Assembly (NCBI GenBank): GCA_902789435.1
Contig: CADAOA010000004.1
Location: forward strand, 1-54,185
Direction: 5' to 3'
Length of the DNA: 54,185 bases
Origin: an uncultured Bacteroidia bacterium
GTDB taxonomy: Bacteria > Bacteroidota > Bacteroidia > Bacteroidales > UBA932
The notes below the pieces were generated by a model, which saw only the letters and a list, made by a program, of their open reading frames with translations, made no database searches and was not told the origin of the DNA. Both the position numbers and the translations under genes were made by a program. Positions 42,790 to 50,968 of the stretch are shown here, piece after piece. The first letter of the stretch is position 1. Each line of letters begins with the position of its first letter.

Positions 42790-43788
42790 TTAGTCCCAAC
42801 CCTGGGCTTTGATTTCAAGATAGTTGCCATCTGGACTTACCAGGTGGCAGCCTTCTTTTGCGGTATGGCCGATAACTTCCAGCCAAGGCAGTTCCTTGCG
42901 TATGGCCTCGTGAGCTTCCAGAGGGAAGACATACATCAGACGGTAATCGTCACCGCCGTTTATAATTGCTGTAGCCATATCTATTCCGATTTCCTCGCTC
43001 ACCATCCTGGCTTCCGGGGCTACCGGAATCTTGTCCAAAAAGATATTGGCCCCACAAGAGTGGTCACGGGTAAGCTGCTTTACGGCATCGCCGAGACCCC
43101 TGGTCAGAAAATATCCGGCAGTGGGCCAGATGCCCGTCTCCTTGAAACTGTCCAGGACGGATGGCTCGATATCGGGTGTAAGATACTGCCCCAGAGGATA
43201 TTTATACTTTTCAAGCTGAGGCTGGGTTCCGGTGAATGCCGCCTTCTCCCTTTCCAGGACATAGAATCCCATACAGGCGCTGCCAAGGTTTCCGCTGATG
43301 CATATAAGGGAATTCGGAGCTGTTTCCTTTGTGTTCTCCGGCGACAGAAGATTTCCAGTCGCGCCACAGCTGATCATAAGTCCGCTCATGCTCGGAACCA
43401 GATCCAGGGTAAGGTTTTCCACAGAATGGAGTTTTGCCGCAGCCTGGATACCGGCCCAGAGCCAGTCAATATGCTCAAAACTGAACTTTGAAGAAACCCC
43501 GATGGAAAAATTCAGGGCACAAGGCTTGGCGCAACGGGCATAGAGATAGCCCATGGCGTGGACGGCCGCCTTGTATCCGAGATATTTTACCGGAGTGTAG
43601 GTAAGGTCGAAGTCCACTCCCTCCAGCATGAGGGAGTTTACGGTAACTACACCACCGCCGCCCTTGACGGGAGGGATGAATGTGGTTCTGGAATTCTTGA
43701 AGCTGCTTTTTTCAAAGAGCCGGTCCAGAGTCTTGATCCTTCCGAGCTCCTTAATTTCCGTACGGGTGATTTCTTTCTTCTTTGCCAT
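42790..43788 (-). CDS. ThiL-like (AIR synthase fold) protein lacking the kinase aspartates
   Basis: 332-residue protein clearly related to Bacteroidota thiamine-monophosphate kinase: [62 protein letters not shown] and [13 protein letters not shown] follow ThiL closely. Yet the nucleotide and Mg sites are rewritten. The N-terminal GDDAA is replaced by VKGGGGVV (41-48), the SD(I/L)YAM motif by HAMGYLYAR (77-85), GGDTT by LDLVPSMS, and DISDGL by FLTRGLGD. Such a protein should not work as ThiL, so it is probably a pseudoenzyme or has a new ligand. The start at 43788 follows TATATTTG by four bases; the 88-residue extension to 44052 overlaps sufB and was rejected. Confidence 0.8.
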   Translation of the reverse strand: MAKKKEITRTEIKELGRIKTLDRLFEKSSFKNSRTTFIPPVKGGGGVVTVNSLMLEGVDFDLTYTPVKYLGYKAAVHAMGYLYARCAKPCALNFSIGVSSKFSFEHIDWLWAGIQAAAKLHSVENLTLDLVPSMSGLMISCGATGNLLSPENTKETAPNSLICISGNLGSACMGFYVLEREKAAFTGTQPQLEKYKYPLGQYLTPDIEPSVLDSFKETGIWPTAGYFLTRGLGDAVKQLTRDHSCGANIFLDKIPVAPEARMVSEEIGIDMATAIINGGDDYRLMYVFPLEAHEAIRKELPWLEVIGHTAKEGCHLVSPDGNYLEIKAQGWD

Positions 43789-43792
43789 AAGA

Positions 43793-43800
43793 CAAATATA
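43793..43800 (-). promoter_or_regulatory. -7 element of the ThiL-like gene
   Basis: TATATTTG on the minus strand ends four bases before the ATG at 43788, predicting a leaderless transcript. It diverges from the sufB element 21 bases away. Confidence 0.5.
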
Positions 43801-43821
43801 GTGCAAATCGTGCGAAAATAC

Positions 43822-43829
43822 TATCTTTG
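43822..43829 (+). promoter_or_regulatory. -7 element of the sufB operon
   Basis: TATCTTTG ends seven bases before the sufB ATG, again nearly leaderless. It lies within the longer upstream frame and so supports the inner start. Confidence 0.5.
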
Positions 43830-43836
43830 TGACCCT

Positions 43837-45270
43837 ATGGGCAGTCAGAAGGAAATATTGAAGGCAGTAGCCTCGTCGGAATACAAGGAAGGCTTCGTCA
43901 CCGATGTGGAGCAGGAATTTGCTCCAAAGGGTTTGAACGAAGATATTATCCGTCATATTTCTCAGCGAAAGGGGGAGCCGGAGTGGATGCTGGAATTCCG
44001 CCTGAAGGCTTTCCGCAAATGGCTCACGATGGAAACTCCTTCCTGGGGTCATCTCAAGCTTCCTCAGATTAATTATCAGGATATAATCTATTTCGCCGCT
44101 CCCAAGAAGAAAACGGCTGACAAGCTGGATCCGGAGCTGGAAGCCACGTTCGAGAAACTAGGCATTCCGCTCAAGGAGAGAAATGTGCTGGGTGGCGTGG
44201 CGGTCGATGCCGTATTCGACTCCGTATCAGTAAAGACCACATTCCGCGAAACCCTCGCCGAGAAGGGCATAATCTTCTGCTCCTTCTCAGAGGCGGTAAG
44301 GGATTATCCGGACCTTGTCCGCAAATATCTGGCAAGCGTTGTTCCTGTCGGTGACAATTATTTTTCCGCCTTGAATTCCGCCGTTTTCTCAGACGGAAGT
44401 TTCTGCTACATTCCAAAGAACACCCGCTGTCCGATGGAGCTTTCCAGCTATTTCCGCATAAACGCTCTTGGAACGGGCCAGTTCGAAAGGACACTCATTG
44501 TCGCCGACGAGGGTAGTTACGTAAGCTATCTTGAAGGCTGTACGGCTCCTCAGAGAGACGAAAGCCAGCTTCACGCGGCTGTGGTGGAGATTGTGGTAAA
44601 ACAGGATGCCGAAGTTAAATATTCCACGGTCCAGAACTGGTATCCGGGAAACAAGAACGGAGACGGTGGAATCTATAACCTGGTAACCAAGAGGGGTTTG
44701 TGCGAAGGCTCTAATTCCCGTCTCTTCTGGGCTCAGGTGGAAACCGGCTCGGCGATAACATGGAAATATCCGAGCACCATACTCAAGGGAGACAATTCCG
44801 TCAGCGAGTTTTACAGCGTGGCGGTAACCAACAATTACCAGCAGGCCGATACCGGAACAAAGATGATTCACATCGGGAAGAACACCCGCAGCCGTATAGT
44901 GAGCAAGGGTATTTCCGCGGGTTGCAGCGAGAACAGTTACCGCGGTATGGTGAAAGTTCTGCCTGGAGCAACCGGAGCCAGGAACCATTCCCAGTGCGAC
45001 AGCCTTCTGCTGGGTTCCAAATGTGGAGCCCACACCTTCCCGCATATAGAAAGCGCAAATCCTACGGCTATCATAGAACACGAGGCCACAACCTCCAAGA
45101 TCGGTGAAGACCAGCTGTTTTACTGTCTGCAAAGAGGTATCACACAAGAAGATGCCGTGGGGCTTATTGTTAACGGATATGCACGTGATGTGCTAAACAA
45201 GTTGCCGATGGAGTTTGCCGTGGAGGCTCAGAAGCTTCTCCAGGTTTCTCTTGAGGGCAGCATAGGATGA
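43837..45270 (+). CDS. sufB: Fe-S cluster assembly scaffold SufB
   Basis: SufB is the core scaffold of the SufBCD complex, on which Fe-S clusters are built using sulfur from SufS-SufE. About 477 residues. The N-terminal helical part has [16 protein letters not shown], then the beta-helix core with [22 protein letters not shown] and [22 protein letters not shown]. The C-terminal domain has [23 protein letters not shown] and [16 protein letters not shown]. The open frame extends upstream to 43558, but SufB homology begins at [20 protein letters not shown] and the promoter lies just before it. pnuC overlaps the stop codon by four bases. Confidence 0.96.
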   Translation: MGSQKEILKAVASSEYKEGFVTDVEQEFAPKGLNEDIIRHISQRKGEPEWMLEFRLKAFRKWLTMETPSWGHLKLPQINYQDIIYFAAPKKKTADKLDPELEATFEKLGIPLKERNVLGGVAVDAVFDSVSVKTTFRETLAEKGIIFCSFSEAVRDYPDLVRKYLASVVPVGDNYFSALNSAVFSDGSFCYIPKNTRCPMELSSYFRINALGTGQFERTLIVADEGSYVSYLEGCTAPQRDESQLHAAVVEIVVKQDAEVKYSTVQNWYPGNKNGDGGIYNLVTKRGLCEGSNSRLFWAQVETGSAITWKYPSTILKGDNSVSEFYSVAVTNNYQQADTGTKMIHIGKNTRSRIVSKGISAGCSENSYRGMVKVLPGATGARNHSQCDSLLLGSKCGAHTFPHIESANPTAIIEHEATTSKIGEDQLFYCLQRGITQEDAVGLIVNGYARDVLNKLPMEFAVEAQKLLQVSLEGSIG

Positions 45271-46007
45271 TTGTTATGATAGAAGAATATCTGCAGATGT
45301 TAGTCAACTGGTTCAGCATAGATAACGTGCTGTTCGAGTTTTTAGGCCAGCGGATCAGCTCCCTGGAAGTTACAAGTACGGTTTGCGGACTGCTATGCGT
45401 CCTGCTTGCCGTCAAGGGCAAGGTGGCTAATTTTTGGGTGGGATACATTTACAACATTGTACTGTTCCTGATGTTTTACCAGACACGGGCTTACTCCAGC
45501 ATGATGCTCCAGCCCGTTTCCCTGGCCATTAACTTTTTCGGGCATTACAGATGGACCCATCCTCACGATGACGAAAAGGATGAGAAATCCAGACTCAAGG
45601 TAACCACCTTCAATTTCGGCCAGAGAAGCGTGGTGGCTGCCATCATTCTCATATTCACATTTGTGTGGGGATATATCCTCTCAAGGGTGGATGTCTGGAT
45701 CCCGTCCCTGTTCCCGGCTCCGGCAAAGATGCCATACTTCGATGCGTTCATTTTGGGAACGGTGCTTATGGCACAGCTTCTGAGCGCACAGAAAAAACTG
45801 GACTGCTGGGTGTGCTGGCTGGTCGCCAACAGTTTAAATATCATCCTTTGCTACCGTCTGGGATTGAGTCTTATGACGCTTGTTTACGCCCTGTACTTCC
45901 TGTTGGCCATCGGAGGTTTCCTCACCTGGCTGAAGATGTATCGGAAGCAGCATTACATTGACCTGAGGCGGCAGGTTGAGGAAAAATGGGCCAAAGAAAA
46001 AAAATAG
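45267..46007 (+). CDS. pnuC: PnuC-family vitamin (nicotinamide riboside-type) transporter
   Basis: Integral-membrane facilitator of the PnuC family; members carry nicotinamide riboside, thiamine (PnuT) or riboflavin (PnuX), trapped afterwards by a cytoplasmic kinase. The 246 residues have about seven membrane segments, the conserved NFFGHYRW motif and the closing helix pair [34 protein letters not shown] (shown here only as family-like region near residues 175-210). The start ATGA overlaps the sufB stop and sufC begins six bases after its end, so it is translated within the suf operon. The substrate cannot be assigned. The thiamine-kinase-like gene across the promoter is suggestive but that protein looks inactive. 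Confidence 0.85.
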   Translation: MIVMIEEYLQMLVNWFSIDNVLFEFLGQRISSLEVTSTVCGLLCVLLAVKGKVANFWVGYIYNIVLFLMFYQTRAYSSMMLQPVSLAINFFGHYRWTHPHDDEKDEKSRLKVTTFNFGQRSVVAAIILIFTFVWGYILSRVDVWIPSLFPAPAKMPYFDAFILGTVLMAQLLSAQKKLDCWVCWLVANSLNIILCYRLGLSLMTLVYALYFLLAIGGFLTWLKMYRKQHYIDLRRQVEEKWAKEKK

Positions 46008-46013
46008 ACAGAA

Positions 46014-46760
46014 ATGGAAAATCTTCTTGAAATAAAAAATCTGCACGCCCGCATCGGCGACAAGGAAATTCTCAAAGGGATAAACCTTGTCATAAGACCA
46101 GGCGAGGTGCATGCGATAATGGGAAGGAACGGCAGCGGAAAAAGTACCCTCAGCGCGGTGCTTGCGGGTAACTCCAACTACACCGTTACAGAGGGCAGCG
46201 TAACATATCTCGGGCAGGATCTTCTGAAGATGAGTCCGGAAGAAAGAAGTTGGGCCGGAATCTTCCTTGGATTCCAATATCCTGTTGAAATACCGGGAGT
46301 TACCAATGTCAACTTTATGAAGACAGCGGTAAATGAACATCGCCGCCAGAAAAACCTTCCGCCTCTGAGCGCGGCTGAATACCTGAAGATGATGAGGGAG
46401 AAAATGGCTTATGTGGAGATGGATCCTTCCTTCTCGTCCAGAGGTGTGAACGTGGGCTTTTCCGGAGGAGAGAAAAAGCGTAACGAAGTTTTCCAGATGG
46501 CTATGCTTTCACCGAGGCTTGCTATTCTTGACGAAACGGACAGCGGCCTCGACGTAGATGCCCTCCGCATAGTTGCAAACGGGGTCAACCGGCTCAAGAC
46601 GGCAGAAAATGCATTTGTGGTGATAACTCATTACCAGAGGCTTCTGGATTATATAGTTCCCGATGTGGTACATGTACTCTATAAGGGACGGATTGTAAAG
46701 ACAGCGGGCAAGGAACTTGCCGCCGAGGTAGAGGCCCACGGCTACGAGGAATTTGAATAA
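46014..46760 (+). CDS. sufC: Fe-S assembly ATPase SufC
   Basis: ABC-type ATPase that drives conformational change in the SufBCD scaffold; it is cytosolic and not a transporter. The 248 residues show Walker A GRNGSGKST (about 38-46), the SufC-typical Q-loop region FLGFQYPVEIPGVTN, the signature FSGGEKKRNE and Walker B LAILDETDSGLDVDALR. A switch His is present in VITHYQRLLDYI. The gene sits between pnuC and sufD with six-base gaps on both sides. Confidence 0.97.
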   Translation: MENLLEIKNLHARIGDKEILKGINLVIRPGEVHAIMGRNGSGKSTLSAVLAGNSNYTVTEGSVTYLGQDLLKMSPEERSWAGIFLGFQYPVEIPGVTNVNFMKTAVNEHRRQKNLPPLSAAEYLKMMREKMAYVEMDPSFSSRGVNVGFSGGEKKRNEVFQMAMLSPRLAILDETDSGLDVDALRIVANGVNRLKTAENAFVVITHYQRLLDYIVPDVVHVLYKGRIVKTAGKELAAEVEAHGYEEFE

Positions 46761-46766
46761 AGACAG

Positions 46767-47843
46767 ATGGAAGGATTCAGGTACATACCAAAGAAACAGC
46801 TTTTCGATTGCAGCGTTCCCCTGACAGGAGCCCGCAAGTTCTTTGTCTGGGACGGTGTTCCGGAAGGCCTTCCTTTTGAAAACGTCTCTTCTCTGGACTG
46901 TTCCGCGGATTTCGGAATCAGCACCAGGGTGGAAAGGATCCACTATGCCCCGAGGGATGCGGAATCCTCTCTGAAGGCCACAATCATCAAACCGAATGGA
47001 GAAGAAATCACCCAGGTTATATCCGTCCGGGTGTCTCCTTCCCCGCTTTCGGAAAGAACTGTGATAGAATGCTCTCCGGAAGGCAAATACAATGTGGTTC
47101 TGTGTTCCCACACCGTCGGTCAGGAAAGATTTTCCACAAAGGGACAGATAGAAATCCACGTTTGCCGGGGAGCGAGTCTGGACCTTGTGGTGATGCAGAA
47201 CGAGAATTCGCTTTCAAGGCACGAATCGAACTACAGGATAAGACTGGAAGAAGAAGCGTCGCTGAGCCTGAATATTGTCACGCTCCACGCCGGAAATGTT
47301 ACCAACAGGATACATTCCCTGATTGCAGGGAAAAAGGCCACGTGCAATCTTAACGGGTTGTATCTTGCAGATGGACAACAGATTGTAGATACAGATGTGG
47401 TGCTTGTCCACAACGCCGGGGAGAGCGTCAGCAGCCAGCTTTTCAAAGGAATCCTTGATGGCAATTCAAGGTCCAGGTTTGAGGGAGAGGTGGTTGTCAG
47501 CCCGGCTGCCCAGAAGACGGAAGCATATCAGGCAAACAACAACCTCCTGATATCCGAGAGCGCCAGGGCTTCCAGCGATCCCCATCTGGTCATATATGCA
47601 GATGATGTAAAATGCTCTCACGGCAGTACGGCAGGAAGTGTCGGCGACGAGGAACTTTTCTATATGCGCAGCCGTGGAATCAGCGAAAAGGAAGCCAGAA
47701 TCCTGCAGCAGCAGGCCTTTGCCGGTACGGTGCTCGAAAAAGTGGCCCATCCGGAGCTTCGGGAGAGGCTTTCCCATCTGGTGGAGAAAAGGCTGAGGGG
47801 AGAAGATACCCTTTGTGCCGGCTGCTCAAAAAGATGTTGCTAA
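46767..47843 (+). CDS. sufD: Fe-S assembly protein SufD
   Basis: SufD pairs with SufB in the SufBC2D scaffold and is needed for iron acquisition. The 358 residues keep the beta-helix core (LEEEASLSLNIVTLHAGNVTNR, FKGILDGNSRSRFEGEVVVSP) and the C-terminal signature HLVIYADDVKCSHGSTAGSVGDEELFYMRSRGI (region near residues 275-307). It is shorter than the usual 420 or more, because the N-terminal helical domain is reduced. The protein ends in a cysteine-rich tail, CAGCSKRCC. It is the last suf gene; ugd starts 15 bases later with no terminator between, so read-through into the polysaccharide genes is possible. Confidence 0.94.
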   Translation: MEGFRYIPKKQLFDCSVPLTGARKFFVWDGVPEGLPFENVSSLDCSADFGISTRVERIHYAPRDAESSLKATIIKPNGEEITQVISVRVSPSPLSERTVIECSPEGKYNVVLCSHTVGQERFSTKGQIEIHVCRGASLDLVVMQNENSLSRHESNYRIRLEEEASLSLNIVTLHAGNVTNRIHSLIAGKKATCNLNGLYLADGQQIVDTDVVLVHNAGESVSSQLFKGILDGNSRSRFEGEVVVSPAAQKTEAYQANNNLLISESARASSDPHLVIYADDVKCSHGSTAGSVGDEELFYMRSRGISEKEARILQQQAFAGTVLEKVAHPELRERLSHLVEKRLRGEDTLCAGCSKRCC

Positions 47844-47858
47844 AAACAGATAAAAGAT

Positions 47859-49172
47859 ATGAATGTCGGAATAGTAGGAACCGGTTATGTCGGGCTTGTT
47901 ACGGGAGCCTGTTTCTCTGAAATGGGAATGAACGTAACCTGCATAGACATAGACAAGAAGAAAATAGAAAAGCTTCAGAACGGCCAGATTCCAATCTATG
48001 AACCTGGACTTCAGGAAATTGTCCAGAGAAATTCAAAGAAGGGAAGATTGCACTTCGCAACAGACCTGGCAAGTGTGCTGGATAGTCTGAGCGTTGTATT
48101 CGTAGCCGTAGGAACTCCTCCGGGAGAAGACGGAAGCGCGGATCTCAGCTATGTTCTGAACGTGGCTTCCGAGTTCGGAAAGAACATAAAGAAATATACG
48201 CTTCTTGTAGTTAAAAGCACCGTTCCTGTCGGTACCAGCGTCAAGGTGCGCCGCAAGGTTGAGGAGGAACTGGAAAAGAGAGGCGCAAAGGTTGAATTCG
48301 ACGTCGCCTCCAATCCCGAGTTTCTGAAAGAAGGCGCTGCGATAAAGGACTTCATGTCTCCAGACAGGGTTGTGGTCGGAGTTTCATCGGAGAAGGCCCG
48401 TCATCTTATGGAGAAGATTTACAAGCCGTTCCAGATGTCCAAATACAGGATAATCTTCATGGACATCATGAGTGCCGAGATGACCAAATATGCCTCAAAC
48501 TCGATGCTTGCAACCCGCATCAGTTTCATGAACGAGATAGCTCGCCTGTGCGAGATCACCGGAGCCGATGTCCAGAAAGTAAGAGCCGGAATGGCGGCTG
48601 ATACCCGTATCGGCAGCAAGTTCCTGTACCCTGGATGCGGTTATGGCGGAAGCTGCTTCCCTAAAGATGTTAAGGCCCTAATACGCACGGGAAAGGATAA
48701 TGGCTACAAGATGAAGATTATCAGCGCTGTGGAAGAAGTGAACCAGCAGCAGAAAAAGATAGTTTTCGCCAAGCTCAAGAAGGCCTTGGGAACCCTCAAG
48801 GGAAAAACCGTGGCCCTATGGGGACTTTCTTTCAAGCCGGAAACCGATGATTTGAGAGAGGCCCCTTCCGTGGTTACGGCAGAACTTCTGCTGGAAGCCG
48901 GAGCAACCGTCAAGGTTTATGATCCTATAGCGATGGACGAGTGCCGCAACCGCCACCTCGGAGACAGGGTCATCTATGCAAAAGACATTTACGACTGCGT
49001 TCAGGACGCTGATGCCGTGGCTCTTGTCACCGAGTGGAAAGAATTCAGGGTTCCAGCCTGGGACCGTATCCGCAAGGCTATGAAAGGCAATGTGGTCGTA
49101 GACGGCAGGGATATTTACACCCCTTCAGAAATCCAGTCTCTCGGATTCGATTATTACAGTATCGGAAGATGA
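47859..49172 (+). CDS. ugd: UDP-glucose 6-dehydrogenase
   Basis: Cytosolic enzyme oxidising UDP-glucose to UDP-glucuronate with two NAD, supplying uronic acid for surface polysaccharide. The 437 residues start with the Rossmann motif VGIVGTGYVGLVTGACF. KSTVPVGTS and NPEFLKEGAAIKDF follow. The catalytic cysteine lies in YPGCGYGGSCFPKDVKAL, and GLSFKPETDDLREAPS is the UDP-binding signature. The stop codon overlaps the next gene's start (ATGA). It opens the polysaccharide block that runs to the window's end. Confidence 0.96.
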   Translation: MNVGIVGTGYVGLVTGACFSEMGMNVTCIDIDKKKIEKLQNGQIPIYEPGLQEIVQRNSKKGRLHFATDLASVLDSLSVVFVAVGTPPGEDGSADLSYVLNVASEFGKNIKKYTLLVVKSTVPVGTSVKVRRKVEEELEKRGAKVEFDVASNPEFLKEGAAIKDFMSPDRVVVGVSSEKARHLMEKIYKPFQMSKYRIIFMDIMSAEMTKYASNSMLATRISFMNEIARLCEITGADVQKVRAGMAADTRIGSKFLYPGCGYGGSCFPKDVKALIRTGKDNGYKMKIISAVEEVNQQQKKIVFAKLKKALGTLKGKTVALWGLSFKPETDDLREAPSVVTAELLLEAGATVKVYDPIAMDECRNRHLGDRVIYAKDIYDCVQDADAVALVTEWKEFRVPAWDRIRKAMKGNVVVDGRDIYTPSEIQSLGFDYYSIGR

Positions 49173-50053
49173 AGCAGTTCCTGAGAAAGTGCCAGTCAAA
49201 TCTTATAGATGCCAGATGGAACATCGGCATCGCCGAGACTGATGATGACTTCAGTATCAGGAACATCCATTATGTCAAACACAATCACTGCTTTAGGAAA
49301 TCCTGGTTTGCCGATCCATTTGTGATAGAGGAAACAGACAGGGATTACATCATTCTGGCAGAGGAGATGCTGGTTGACAAGTCGAGAGGCCGTATCGTGA
49401 GACTTACGGTTAATAAAACCGATATGGTGCTCAGCGACTTAGAGGTGCTGCTGGATTTGGACACCCACCTGTCTTTTCCTAACCACATAAAGACGGAAGA
49501 CGGGATTTTCCTGTATCCTGAAAACGGAGCGTCCGGTGAGCTTTCCTTCTACAGATATGGCAAAACTCTGGAAAAGTGTGGAACCGTTCTCAAGGAGACA
49601 GTATTTGATTCAACGATTTTCTCTCTGGAAGGATCCTATTATCTTTTGGCCACCGAGGCGGCGAATCCGAACGGCAATGTGCTGAGCGTTTTCTCCAGCG
49701 ACAAGCCGCTCTCAGGATATCGGAAGATTCAGGAATTTACTTTTTCGGACAACATAGCAAGACGTGCCGGGAATGTCTTTATGAACCGAGGCCGGCTCAT
49801 ATCGCCCGCCCAGGTGTGCAACAAATATTACGGTGAAGGACTTTCCCTCCAGCAAATTGAATTGAAAGACGGAAAATTATCCCTCAGGGAAGTCAAGCGA
49901 ATATATCCAAGGGGAAAGATGCTGTCTACTGGTTTTCACACGTGGAATTACCTTCCCGTTTCCGGGAACAAGGTAGTGGTTGACGGATACAGGTTCGGCA
50001 GTAAGGTTTTCCACGATATCTATTTCAAAATCAAGGGACTTGAAGAAATGTAG
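49169..50053 (+). CDS. Five-bladed-propeller glycan enzyme (GH43-like / GINT1 N-domain-like)
   Basis: 294-residue cytosolic protein predicted as a beta-propeller related to GH43-like folds and to the N-terminal domain of glucosamine inositolphosphorylceramide transferases. The WFADPFVIEETDRDYIILAEEM segment near residues 46-67 is the clearest marker: Asp in ADPF and Glu in AEE are the pair conserved in that fold. Further blades: FPNHIKTEDGIFLYPEN, TIFSLEGSYYLLATEAAN and GRLISPAQVCNKYYGEGLSL. Such proteins sit in capsule and O-antigen loci, where they probably build or trim a glycan; the exact reaction is unknown. The start overlaps the ugd stop by four bases, and homology starts at MKQFLRKC, not in the longer frame. 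Confidence 0.65.
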   Translation: MKQFLRKCQSNLIDARWNIGIAETDDDFSIRNIHYVKHNHCFRKSWFADPFVIEETDRDYIILAEEMLVDKSRGRIVRLTVNKTDMVLSDLEVLLDLDTHLSFPNHIKTEDGIFLYPENGASGELSFYRYGKTLEKCGTVLKETVFDSTIFSLEGSYYLLATEAANPNGNVLSVFSSDKPLSGYRKIQEFTFSDNIARRAGNVFMNRGRLISPAQVCNKYYGEGLSLQQIELKDGKLSLREVKRIYPRGKMLSTGFHTWNYLPVSGNKVVVDGYRFGSKVFHDIYFKIKGLEEM

Positions 50054-50055
50054 TT

Positions 50056-50820
50056 ATGGAATTTGTTTTTGATTGCCGATGGACCGACTCTCTTTCCGCA
50101 TCCGACAAATATGTGGAAGACTTCCTGTATGTTCTAGCTACAACCTGGAATGTCGCCGACACCGCAGAACTTAAAAGGAATTTCGAAAACCGCTATTTCC
50201 ATAACATCTACGGACCGTCTCTGCTGACTGTGATTTATTGCGAGGAAAAACCTGCCGGCTCAGGGGCAATGTGGAGAAACGATATTGGGGGGCGTGTTGC
50301 ATTTCAGCGTATAGATACCTGCACCCTTGAGGCTTACAGAGGTCACGGCCTGTTCCGCAAGGCAATAGAAAAAGAACTTTCCCTGATCGGTGAAGACACC
50401 CTTTCCTATGGATTTGCAAACCCGAGCAGCCTCGCCGGATATCTTAAGTTCGGATGGAAAGTCCTGAAGGCAGACCGTGTGAAAATAATGTTCAGTCCCA
50501 AGAATTATCTTAAGCGGAATCCTTCTGTGATAGACGCTTCCTATGCCCGGTGGTATCTTGTGACATTCCGCGAAAAGATTTTCAGAATCAAAAGAGGTGG
50601 ATTGGATTTCCTGGTTATGCCGACCAGCCGTCCGAGAATTTATCAGATTATTGGAGTCGCTGAAAAAGAGGCCGTCAAATTCTTTGATCCAGCTCCATCT
50701 TTGAGCGTTTTGGTTTACAGTTCAATCCCTACGGATACAGATCCTTCAAATCAGGGAAACATTGTGGTTACCCGTTTCAGGGGAGACGTTATTCCACTAT
50801 GGAAATGCGATGCACTGTAA
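50056..50820 (+). CDS. GNAT-family N-acetyltransferase
   Basis: 254-residue protein with a GNAT core at about residues 60-140. VAFQRIDTCTLEAYRGHGLFRKAIEKEL carries the acetyl-CoA loop R-G-H-G-L; SYGFANPSSLAGYLKFGWK is the usual follow-on strand and helix. The C-terminal 110 residues resemble no domain I recognise. Position between a propeller glycan enzyme and a sugar dehydratase suggests that it acetylates a nucleotide-sugar or a sugar residue of the surface polysaccharide. It starts three bases after the preceding gene and is closed by a strong terminator. Confidence 0.75.
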   Translation: MEFVFDCRWTDSLSASDKYVEDFLYVLATTWNVADTAELKRNFENRYFHNIYGPSLLTVIYCEEKPAGSGAMWRNDIGGRVAFQRIDTCTLEAYRGHGLFRKAIEKELSLIGEDTLSYGFANPSSLAGYLKFGWKVLKADRVKIMFSPKNYLKRNPSVIDASYARWYLVTFREKIFRIKRGGLDFLVMPTSRPRIYQIIGVAEKEAVKFFDPAPSLSVLVYSSIPTDTDPSNQGNIVVTRFRGDVIPLWKCDAL

Positions 50821-50830
50821 GAAAAAAACT

Positions 50831-50862
50831 AAAAAGCCGCACTCCGAAGAGGGCGGCTTTTT
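50831..50862 (+). terminator. Terminator after the GNAT gene
   Basis: AAAAAGCCGC (50831-50840) pairs with GCGGCTTTTT (50853-50862); an inner CTC/GAG pair closes loop CGAA. It separates the ugd block from the dehydratase gene. Confidence 0.9.
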
Positions 50863-50914
50863 AAATACTAAAACCTAAACCTACATCTTAAAGATGCCAT
50901 TATTGGCGAATTCG

Positions 50915-50945
50915 TTGCATCAAGGGCAAAAAATTCTTAAATTTG
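50915..50945 (+). promoter_or_regulatory. Promoter of the CapD-type gene (TTG N20 TAAATTTG)
   Basis: TTG (50915-50917) and TAAATTTG (50938-50945) are 20 bases apart. The ATG at 50969 is 23 bases downstream. Confidence 0.6.
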
Positions 50946-50968
50946 AGAGTTAAAGCAATTTGAAATCA

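Noticed and set aside
43558-43836. Upstream extension of the sufB frame
   Set aside because: It lies antisense to the ThiL-like gene, has no SufB similarity and precedes the TATCTTTG element.
42790-44052. Longer minus-strand frame giving the ThiL-like protein 88 extra N-terminal residues
   Set aside because: The extension overlaps sufB, has no ThiL similarity and contains the promoter element; the ATG at 43788 was used.
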